From JBBKWJ01 sp037968895 (GTDB lineage: Bacteria; Actinomycetota; Acidimicrobiia; Acidimicrobiales; SZUA-35): 29,522 nt of DNA. Both the position numbers and the translations under genes were made by a program. Positions within the stretch are counted from its first letter, which is position 1, and each line of letters starts with the position of its first letter. The notes under the pieces were generated by a model that was not told where the DNA came from, did no database searches, and was given only the letters and a program-made list of their open reading frames with translations. Shown here one piece after another: positions 23,331 to 29,522 of the stretch. The stretch spans positions 1-29,522 of the forward strand of contig JBBKWJ010000114.1 of assembly GCA_037968895.1 (NCBI GenBank), given 5' to 3'.

Positions 23331-24591
23331 CCCGGTGCAGCTCGCTGCACACAAAGAGAACAGCGAACCGTGTGCCGCTGACGCGCTGGAAAACCTTGCT
23401 TCCGCACTTGAACGTGTTGCCGATCTGCCCGTCACCACGAACGGTGCGAAACAAGCTCAACGCGAACTCTTCGAACTCTGGGCCGCTGCCGTTCGTCGGC
23501 CTTGAGGGCCTCCTCTCTAAGCAAGTTTCTCGCTGCGCTCCAAACTTGGCCAACCTGTGGCTCCGAATGCCTCCGACACGCGGTATGTCGCTCATCAACA
23601 ACACATCACCAACAAAGAGGCAAGTAAACAACTTCGCTTAGCGTCATTCCTTTCCTCCAACACAGCATCCGCCAAAGCGGTGATGAATGGCGAGATCAGC
23701 CTCGGCCACGCCGACGCCCTCGCCTCAGCATGGCGCTCACACCGGGAAGAGTTCGCCGACATTGAACAACAGTTTTTGGATGCGATCCCCGGTCGCGATG
23801 TTGATTCGTTCAACCGACTGGTGAAGCAATGGGAATGGCGGATCACGAAAAACGGAACTGGCGATGTCGAGAAGGAATTCGACAACCGGTCGATCGCAGC
23901 CCAATCGACTCTCAATGGTTCCGTGACCGGGTCGTTCTCCCTTCCTGGTGACATGGGCGAAGTATTCCTCAACGGTATTTTCTCCATTCCTGACTCCACC
24001 AGCGGAGTCGTCGAACCCCGCACGCTGCGACAACGCCAGGCCGACACACTGATCGCGAACCTCACCGGCGAGATTGCCGGCGACGCAGATGGCGACGGTT
24101 CGCCGTCTGCCGGTACGTCCGGGAGCGATCGCAGAACCAAAATTGATGCGATAATCGATATCGCGACCCTGGGTGGGATCATTGACGGTGTCGGCAAGCA
24201 ATGGTCGCTCGAAGCTCTGCGAAGTGAGCTGCACCGCTCCGGTGATCTACCCCCAGCTGTGATCGCACAACTCATGTGCGACGCGTCTTTTCGCCGCATC
24301 ATCTTCGACGGTCCAGATGTGGTGCTCTCTTATAACCGGGCGACGCCGTTGATTCCGCCAGCTTTACGCAGAGCAATCCAGATCCGTGACCGAGGATGTG
24401 TGGTCGATGGATGTGACCGATCACATCAGTGGTGCGACGTGCACCATCTGGTCGAAAGATCTCGAGGCGGGACGACTACCGAAACAAATCTTGGTCTTGT
24501 ATGTCGAAGACATCACACGATGCTTCACCTCGGCCAGATCGTGTTGAGTCGGAATCAACAAACCAGGTCGTTCTCGACCAGCCTCCCCTAA
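23320..24591 (+). pseudogene. DUF222/HNH endonuclease gene, interrupted near its 5' end
   Basis: DUF222 (13E12-repeat type) protein with a C-terminal HNH nuclease domain, a family abundant in actinobacteria. The first 61 residues (23320-23502) read well up to LFELWAAAVRR, then TGA (23503-23505) and TAA (23518-23520) interrupt the frame. The next expected piece, LEGLLSKQVS, is read one base over, and the original frame resumes around 23545 with ASDTRYVAHQQHITNKEASK and runs to 24591. So one indel near 23500 and a compensating one by about 23545 are needed. The HNH part is intact in sequence: CVVDGCDRSHQWCDVHHLV, Asn in TETNLGLVC, and CRRHHTMLH. The C-terminus after HNH is short. Either a decaying gene or, less likely, a functional protein restarted at GTG 23557. 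Confidence 0.75.
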
Positions 24592-24632
24592 CCGGGTAGA
24601 GGCAAGGCCGTGCCAATTGTGCTGCTGAGTAT

Positions 24633-24650
24633 CCGCACCACCAGGTGCGG
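24633..24650. other. Perfect 7-bp hairpin between convergent genes
   Basis: CCGCACC-ACCA-GGTGCGG lies between the ends of the HNH gene and the molybdopterin oxidoreductase gene. Neither side has a T run, so it is only a weak bidirectional terminator candidate. Confidence 0.35.
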
Positions 24651-24694
24651 GTAAAAGCGCGCCGTCGTGTAGTTGTGCCAAACCGACGTGAGCG

Positions 24695-26710
24695 CTAGGA
24701 GCGGGGGCGTACTTGCACCCGATTGTCGTGGAACACAGCGCCGCGTCCCATGTCAGAGTCGCGGTCTTCGACGGTTCGATTTAATCCCTGGGTCCACCAG
24801 CCCTTTGTAGTGGTAACCACGCCTCGTCGCGTTGTGTCGGAGACGTCGACGATCATCGCCACCTCACCTCTGGCGTTGGAGACGACGACCTCATCTCCAG
24901 ACGAAACTCCCTCTGCTTCGGCGTCGACGGGATGCATCGTAAGGTGTGGCGCTTCGGTTCGGCTGCGTGTTTTCTCAGTCCCCGCGAACACGCTATTGAT
25001 ATGCCAGTCGCTCGCAATCGCGAGCAGGACGTAGCCAGTCTCGCCAGCTTCAGCCATCGGACGGTAGTTCGGTAGCCGACCGTGCCCATCAACCTCGGCT
25101 CGGCCAGACGCAAACTCGAAGTAACCAGAAGAGGTCGGAAACCGCACTGCGAACGGCGACACATCGGTAACCGGCATCTGCGCAAAGCCCTTCGCCCGAA
25201 GCACCTCCCTCGTGATCCCAGCTTCCCGGAGAGGCGGGGTGTCGAGCAGGCGATCAATGATCTCTTCGTCGCTGGCGTACGCAGCAGGATCTTCGATTCC
25301 CATGATGGTCGCCAGGCGACGGAACATCTCTGTATGGCTCAGACAATCGCCTGCCGGCGCAACCGCCGGTTCGTTCCAGTTGAGAATGCTGTGAGCGAAC
25401 GAGTCATTGAGTTCGAATTGCTCGTGCTGCATCGTCGATGGCAACACGATGTCGGCGTACGCCGCGGTTTCGGTCATGAAGATGTCGACGACCACCGTGA
25501 AGAGATCGTTGCGAGCGAGGCCGCGCTCGACCCCGTTGATGTCCGGATTCGACACCATTGGATTGGCACAAAGCACCATCAACGCATGCACAGGAGGGCC
25601 GGTCAGTTCATTGAGGTTTGATGCCAGGTTGGTCATCGCTAGTGACCTCGTGGGGCTAAAGCGTAGCGAGCCGGTGTTGAGGGCATACGAGTCTGAAGTG
25701 GAATAGACGAGGCCACCGCCTGACTTGCCGTAGCTTCCAAGAAGTGCCGGAAGGCACGACACAACTCGCGCTGCTTGCCCTCCGTTGGCCTGACGCTGCA
25801 TGCCTTGGCCGAGCTTGATGGCAACGGCACCATCGACGCTCAATAGCTTCCCGACCGCTTCGATAGCTGCTTCTTCGATGCCGCACTCTGCCGCCGTTGT
25901 GGCACGATCCCAGGGGCCGAGCGACTCTCTAAACTCATCAAAACCGGTGGTGCGGTCAGCAAGAAACCCACGATCAATCAGGTCGTTGTCGACGAGGTAG
26001 CGGCACAGACCAAGCGCAAGAGCGCCATCGGTGCCGGGCTTCAGCGCGATATGCAGGTCTGCTCGCTCGGCTGTTCTCGTGCGCAGCGGATCGATAACTA
26101 CGACGGCGGCGCCGTTGGCCCTCGCTTCTTCGACGAACGGCCACCAGTGTTGGTTGGCGGTCAACGTGTTAGATCCCCAAATGAGAATCGTCTTGGCGTT
26201 GACAACTGTGTGCGGCTCTAGGCCAAACGCCGAACCCGCGGTGTAGCCGATGCCGACGTGGCCACTGACCGAACAGATCGTGGCCGCATGTCGAGAGGCG
26301 CCAAGAGCGTCAAAGAGCCGATGCCCTGGTTGACCGCCGACGCCTTGAACAAAGCCGACGTTGCCAGTGCCGTAGTACGGCCAGATTGCCTCTCCCCCGT
26401 GTGCGTCTCGGGTTGCTTCGAAACGAGCCGCGATCTCGCCAAGTGCGTCGTCCCAGCTGATCGCCTCAAACGCACCGCTGCCCTTAGGGCCGACCCGGCG
26501 GAGTGGGGTGGTGAGCCGGCCCGGGTCGTCTGCGAACGTCAACCACGGGTTGACTTTCTTACAGAGCCCACCCTGGGTAAACGGGTGCGCAGGATTGCCC
26601 CGGATTTTCATTGCCTTTCCCGACTCCGGGTCGACAGAAACAACCCATGAGCAGCCATCGGGACAGTCGAGAGGGCACGCCCCAATGGTCTCGATAAGAC
26701 GTTTACTCAC
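24695..26710 (-). CDS. Molybdopterin-dependent oxidoreductase with N-terminal [4Fe-4S] motif
   Basis: 671 residues from GTG 26710. DMSO-reductase-superfamily large subunit. The N-terminus has the cluster motif CPLDCPDGCSW with a later Cys in QGGLCKK, followed by the conserved GRLTTPLRR and ISWDDAL. Cofactor-binding segments include LIWGSNTLTANQHW, VIDPLRTRTAERADLHI and KPGTDGALALGL; ADIVLPSTMQHEQ and the C-terminal MHPVDAEAEGVSSGDEVVVSNARGE (in two parts) mark the final domain. No Tat signal, so it is cytoplasmic. The substrate and the Mo-ligand residue could not be assigned. The frame extends to 27013, but that part overlaps the S4 gene in another frame; GTG 26710 overlaps the S4 stop by 8 bases. 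No separate electron-transfer subunit is adjacent. Confidence 0.88.
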   Translation of the reverse strand: MSKRLIETIGACPLDCPDGCSWVVSVDPESGKAMKIRGNPAHPFTQGGLCKKVNPWLTFADDPGRLTTPLRRVGPKGSGAFEAISWDDALGEIAARFEATRDAHGGEAIWPYYGTGNVGFVQGVGGQPGHRLFDALGASRHAATICSVSGHVGIGYTAGSAFGLEPHTVVNAKTILIWGSNTLTANQHWWPFVEEARANGAAVVVIDPLRTRTAERADLHIALKPGTDGALALGLCRYLVDNDLIDRGFLADRTTGFDEFRESLGPWDRATTAAECGIEEAAIEAVGKLLSVDGAVAIKLGQGMQRQANGGQAARVVSCLPALLGSYGKSGGGLVYSTSDSYALNTGSLRFSPTRSLAMTNLASNLNELTGPPVHALMVLCANPMVSNPDINGVERGLARNDLFTVVVDIFMTETAAYADIVLPSTMQHEQFELNDSFAHSILNWNEPAVAPAGDCLSHTEMFRRLATIMGIEDPAAYASDEEIIDRLLDTPPLREAGITREVLRAKGFAQMPVTDVSPFAVRFPTSSGYFEFASGRAEVDGHGRLPNYRPMAEAGETGYVLLAIASDWHINSVFAGTEKTRSRTEAPHLTMHPVDAEAEGVSSGDEVVVSNARGEVAMIVDVSDTTRRGVVTTTKGWWTQGLNRTVEDRDSDMGRGAVFHDNRVQVRPRS

Positions 26711-27092
26711 GCTCTCGACCTCGAAACTGATCAATGATTCGTCGGTCTCGTTTCGTAGGGCGACCGGCGCCCCGTTCGCGAGTGCCGCCAGGAACAACGA
26801 ATACCGGGTCAGGCGTTTCTTCGACCGGTGACATATCGATGTAGCACTCGGCCGCAGCAGCAGCAGAGACACGTTTCTCGATGATCGCTGTGACCTCGTA
26901 GACAAGCTGGCGAGACCCTCGTCTGGCTTCGACGAGGTCGCCGACGCTGACCTTGGTTGCTGGCTTCGCTGGTTCACCGTTGACCCGAACCTTGCCGGTC
27001 GAGCAGGCATCACCGGCCGAGGTCCTGGTCTTGAAAGCTCGAATGCTCCAGAGCCACTTGTCGACTCTCGTCGAGGATGCTTTCGCAGTCAT
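26703..27092 (-). CDS. RNA-binding S4-domain protein (Hsp15/HslR-like)
   Basis: 129 residues. The S4 fold is clear: RVDKWLWSIRAFKTRTSA at residues 9-26 and GKVRVNGEPAKPATKVSVGD, then VYEVTAIIEKRV. The C-terminal tail (about 95-129) is basic and Arg-rich. The family includes Hsp15, which binds 50S subunits carrying stalled peptidyl-tRNA. The ATG at 27092 overlaps the rsmI stop (ATGA), and its own stop is overlapped by the molybdoenzyme start. Role here is inferred from the family only. Confidence 0.87.
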   Translation of the reverse strand: MTAKASSTRVDKWLWSIRAFKTRTSAGDACSTGKVRVNGEPAKPATKVSVGDLVEARRGSRQLVYEVTAIIEKRVSAAAAAECYIDMSPVEETPDPVFVVPGGTRERGAGRPTKRDRRIIDQFRGRERE

Positions 27093-27934
27093 TGTGACCT
27101 CAGATCGGTCGCGATTGCGTAGACCCGGCGTTTCGCAACGCCGAGTTGGCCTACAACTTCGGCGGTGGCATCGCGGACGCTAAGGCCGTCGTCGAGGTGG
27201 ATGCGGAGCTGAGCCGAGATGTCGTCATCGGTTACCTCGGCGGTATCAGTGGAAATGGCCTCGACGACAACGACGAACTCACCCTTTGCCGCTGCATCGG
27301 CAAAGTAGGCGCTCCCTGCCGCGAGCGATCCTCGCCAGACCTCTTGATGCAACTTCGTGAGCTCACGAGCTACTGCGACCTGACGATCGCCGCCACAGGC
27401 TGCGGCCAGATCGGCCAGCGTCTTCGTGACTCGGCGGGGCGACTCGTAGAGCACAACAGTGCGGGGCGACTGGGCGATGTCGAGCAGGACTGTCGCCCGC
27501 TCACTGCCCTTGCGGGGCAAGAAGCCCTCAAAGACGAAGCGGCGGGAGCTCAATCCGCTGAGCACCAGGGCGGCCGAAATCGCAGTGGGGCCCGGCATGA
27601 CATCGACCACACAGTTTGCTTCAAGGGCGCTGGCGACTAGCCGCTCACCCGGGTCTGAAACGAGCGGCATCCCTGCATCGCTCACCAAGGCAACGGTTTC
27701 ACCCGCAAGGATCCGATCGACGAGTTTGGTCGATGCGTCAAACTCGGTGTGCTCATTGACCACGACGAATGGGCGCTTCGGTACACCAAGGTGCTTGAGT
27801 AGCATCCCGGTTCGTCTGGTGTCTTCACAGGCGATGACGTCGGCCCTTGTTAGTGCCTCAACGCCGCGCGATGAAATGTCACTCAGGTTGCCAATAGGCG
27901 TCCCAACAATCAGCAGCGCTCCCCCACTGCTCAC
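27089..27934 (-). CDS. rsmI: 16S rRNA (cytidine1402-2'-O)-methyltransferase
   Basis: 281 residues. Methylates the ribose of C1402 in the decoding centre using SAM. Motifs: LLIVGTPIGNLSDISSRGVE at the N-terminus, IACEDTRRTGMLLKHL, ALVSDAGMPLVSDPG, MPGPTAISAALVLSGL, FEGFLPRKGSER, LYESPRRVTKTLADL and ARELTKLHQEVWRG, in the family order. GTG 27934 overlaps the DUF192 stop as GTGA. It ends in an ATGA overlap with the S4 gene, so it sits inside a tightly coupled translation-maintenance operon. Confidence 0.96.
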   Translation of the reverse strand: MSSGGALLIVGTPIGNLSDISSRGVEALTRADVIACEDTRRTGMLLKHLGVPKRPFVVVNEHTEFDASTKLVDRILAGETVALVSDAGMPLVSDPGERLVASALEANCVVDVMPGPTAISAALVLSGLSSRRFVFEGFLPRKGSERATVLLDIAQSPRTVVLYESPRRVTKTLADLAAACGGDRQVAVARELTKLHQEVWRGSLAAGSAYFADAAAKGEFVVVVEAISTDTAEVTDDDISAQLRIHLDDGLSVRDATAEVVGQLGVAKRRVYAIATDLRSQ

Positions 27935-28290
27935 TCCTCAACCTCAAGCTCCCGAATCTCAAGTTGGTCACCAATCTTGAGCTCCCAAGAGCCAAATGCT
28001 CCAGCCTCGGCCTCAACAATCGAGTGGGCATGAATCATTGGCGCAGTGAGTCGATGAGGTCGCAATCGTAGGGTCTTGATGACCACACCATCGGAATCGA
28101 GTACTGCGATGTCAAGGTCGAAGCGCATGCCGACCGAATGCACTGACCGAGTGCGCTGAATTAGCATCGCTCCGGAAAAGTGGTCTCGGCCGAGCAGGCC
28201 ACGACCGCGTGCTTTCCGTCCCTGTGGCACCTCAAGCGATGCCAGGACCACTCCGTCTCTTACGAGCCAGCCGTGGTGAGAGTCGGTCAT
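27931..28290 (-). CDS. DUF192 family protein
   Basis: 119 residues. Matches DUF192: a leading beta region (LASLEVPQGRKARGRGLLGRD), the conserved MRFDLDIAVLDSDGVV strand pair, and ALIV-like IVEAEAGAFGSWELKIGDQL at the end. Members are small, often extracytoplasmic proteins in other genomes, but no signal peptide is present here. The function of the family is not established. ATG 28290 overlaps the ychF stop (ATGA) and its stop overlaps rsmI. Confidence 0.85.
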   Translation of the reverse strand: MTDSHHGWLVRDGVVLASLEVPQGRKARGRGLLGRDHFSGAMLIQRTRSVHSVGMRFDLDIAVLDSDGVVIKTLRLRPHRLTAPMIHAHSIVEAEAGAFGSWELKIGDQLEIRELEVEE

Positions 28291-29363
28291 ACGTTAAATC
28301 TAATCTCCATCACATCGCCATCTTGCACGATGTAGTCCTTGCCCTCTGAGCGAACCTTACCTAGTTCCTTAGCCTTCGTCAGCGAACCGCACTCAAGCAG
28401 TTCGTCCCAGGCGATTGTCTCGGCTCGGATGAAGCCCCGCTGCAGATCGGTATGGATCTTGCCAGCACACTCTGGAGCCGTTGAACCAACGCGGTAGGTC
28501 CAGGCCCTTGTCTCTTCCGGGCCGGTGGTGATGAAGGTCCGCAGTCCGAGCACGTGATATGCCTTCTGGAGGAAGACAGGTAGCGCACCTTCGCCGAGTC
28601 CGAGCGCATCAAGCATTTCGGCCCGATCCTCTTTGTCGAGCTGCGCCGCTTCGGCCTCGAGCTGAATACACGCACCGAAAACTGGCGCTACCTCGCCAAG
28701 CTCGGCTTGGACAGGAGCAATCACCGCGTCGACATCCTCTAGCTGACCTTCGTCGAGATTGACAATGGCAAGCACGGGCTTGTTGGTCAGAAGGAACCAC
28801 GGCTTGAGTAACTCTCGATGGTCATCGCTCAACGCCGATCGGTAGAGCGGCGTCCCTTCTTCGAGAAACTTCAGGGCCGCATCAGCAGCGTCGACCTCAG
28901 GCTGCAGCGACTTGTCGGTCTTTGCCGCCTTCCGCCGCTTGTCGAGTTGACGCTCGACGGTGTCAAGGTCTGCGAGGGTGAGCTCGGTCTCGACCACACC
29001 CAAGTGTTCGAGAGGATCTTGAGGGCCAGGAACGTCGGTATCGCGGAACGCCCGCAGTACGAAAACGATGGCATCTACCTCGCGAATTCCAGACAAGAAC
29101 TTGTTGCCGAGGCCCTCGCCTTGGCTTGCACCTGCTACTAGACCGCCGATGTCGTTGAATTGGACCGTGGCGGTGACAATCTTTTTCGAGTTCGAAAGCT
29201 CGGCCATCGCTTCGATCCTGGTGTCAAACACCTTGGCGATCCCGATGTTTGGGTCGGTCGTCGCAAACGCGTATGGCGCAGCTAGTGCGCTGCCGCCAGT
29301 GAGAGCGTTGTAGAGCGAGGACTTGCCTGCGTTTGGGAGACCAACGAAGCCGAACTTTTCCAT
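28287..29363 (-). CDS. ychF: Redox-regulated ATPase YchF
   Basis: 358 residues, standard length. OBG-family P-loop NTPase that prefers ATP and associates with ribosomes. Motifs: G1 GLPNAGKSSLYNALTG at residues 7-22, switch regions with FNDIGGLVAGASQGEGLGNK, G4-like IVNLDE (altered from NKxD, explaining ATP use), a coiled-coil middle (VERQLDKRRKAAKTD), and a C-terminal TGS domain (TRAWTYRVGSTAPECAGKIH onward). First gene of a five-gene overlapping operon. TAGCCT (29375-29370) lies 6 nt before its ATG, a leaderless promoter candidate, and a palindrome lies further upstream. Confidence 0.96.
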   Translation of the reverse strand: MEKFGFVGLPNAGKSSLYNALTGGSALAAPYAFATTDPNIGIAKVFDTRIEAMAELSNSKKIVTATVQFNDIGGLVAGASQGEGLGNKFLSGIREVDAIVFVLRAFRDTDVPGPQDPLEHLGVVETELTLADLDTVERQLDKRRKAAKTDKSLQPEVDAADAALKFLEEGTPLYRSALSDDHRELLKPWFLLTNKPVLAIVNLDEGQLEDVDAVIAPVQAELGEVAPVFGACIQLEAEAAQLDKEDRAEMLDALGLGEGALPVFLQKAYHVLGLRTFITTGPEETRAWTYRVGSTAPECAGKIHTDLQRGFIRAETIAWDELLECGSLTKAKELGKVRSEGKDYIVQDGDVMEIRFNV

Positions 29364-29369
29364 CCGGCC

Positions 29370-29375
29370 AGGCTA
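29370..29375 (-). promoter_or_regulatory. Candidate leaderless -10 box of ychF
   Basis: Minus-strand TAGCCT, 6 nt before ATG 29363; no ribosome binding site is present in between. A second possible -10, TACAAT, lies within the palindrome at 29415-29410. Confidence 0.4.
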
Positions 29376-29401
29376 TCGCCGGAGGTAGAAGAGCCGGGCA
29401 C

Positions 29402-29431
29402 TTGACCCTATTGTAGTCGAGCGACTACAGT
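29402..29431 (+). promoter_or_regulatory. Promoter with an 18-bp palindromic operator in its spacer
   Basis: TTGACC (29402-29407), 18 nt, TACAGT (29426-29431), followed 7 nt later by ATG 29439. The palindrome TGTAGTCG-AG-CGACTACA (29412-29429) fills the spacer and enters the -10 box, so a bound dimer would block polymerase. On the other strand it overlaps TACAAT, so ychF could also be affected. Confidence 0.65.
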
Positions 29432-29438
29432 CGCCCCG

Positions 29439-29489
29439 ATGGGCGAGGGGATCGCCACGCACAAAAAGGGGAACGCACATGACATATGA
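29439..29489 (+). CDS. Short leader ORF, 16 residues
   Basis: ATG 29439 is placed where transcription from the preceding promoter should begin, and reads MGEGIATHKKGNAHDI then TGA. Its 3' end overlaps the start of the next ORF (29479) in another frame. It may be a leaderless regulatory leader, or merely the 5' untranslated region. Confidence 0.35.
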   Translation: MGEGIATHKKGNAHDI

Positions 29490-29522
29490 CGTTGCGGCAG
29501 GAGAACCATTGCCACCAGTCAC
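29479..29522 (+). CDS. 5' end of an unidentified gene cut by the window edge
   Basis: ATG 29479 with AAAGGGGA 6-7 nt upstream begins MTYDVAAGEPLPPV and runs off the window. Too short to identify. It is controlled by the palindromic promoter at 29402-29431 and is divergent from ychF. The good ribosome binding site makes this the more likely main start than the leader ORF. Confidence 0.6.
   Translation, partial: MTYDVAAGEPLPPV

Noticed and set aside
23595..24302. 235-residue minus-strand frame
   Set aside because: Antisense to the DUF222 region of the HNH gene and without recognisable domains.
26711..27013. 101-residue N-terminal extension of the molybdopterin oxidoreductase
   Set aside because: Overlaps the S4-domain gene in another frame; the cluster motif begins just after GTG 26710 as usual for the family.

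Overview
The window looks like a chromosomal segment of a high-GC actinobacterium, most likely class Acidimicrobiia. Evidence: an FbiC-type fused FO synthase, a 32-residue bS22-type ribosomal protein, the actinobacterial orders glmU-prs-rplY-pth-mfd and metG-tatD-rpf-rsmA-ispE, an Rpf-like transglycosylase domain, a DUF222/HNH gene, and promoters whose -10 box sits 6-7 nt before a start codon. The class assignment is inference from gene content. Most genes are on the minus strand.

Layout. (1) 1-3912: the FO synthase fbiC (running off the left edge) is translationally coupled to an HxlR-family regulator. A perfect 10-bp inverted repeat overlaps the regulator's start codon. A DUF169 protein and a divergent small lipoprotein follow. 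(2) 3909-11609: minus-strand cluster tRNA-Gln, glmU-like, prs, rplY, pth, vanZ-like, mfd. The glmU-like gene has lost key elements of both catalytic halves. (3) 11727-11996: bS22-type gene with promoter, structured 3' region and an intrinsic terminator. (4) 12005-16818: metG, tatD, rpf-like, rsmA, ispE. (5) 16856-21100: acyl-CoA synthetase, coiled-coil protein, FabH-like ketosynthase and an unknown acidic protein. (6) 21199-24591: a secreted multidomain protein (propeller-like repeats, FN3, RTX calcium repeats) and a broken DUF222/HNH gene, the most accessory-looking part. (7) 24695-29363: ychF, DUF192, rsmI, S4-domain protein and a molybdopterin oxidoreductase, each overlapping the next. (8) 29402-29522: a divergent promoter with an 18-bp palindrome, a leader ORF and the start of a new gene.

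Most genes are housekeeping: translation, transcription-coupled repair, PRPP and isoprenoid precursor synthesis, wall remodelling. The points most worth following are the HxlR-fbiC unit with its operator, the degenerate GlmU, the molybdoenzyme coupled to translation-maintenance genes, the palindromic promoter at the right edge, and a recurrent leaderless promoter pattern. I saw no CRISPR array, prophage, insertion sequence or clear new defence system.
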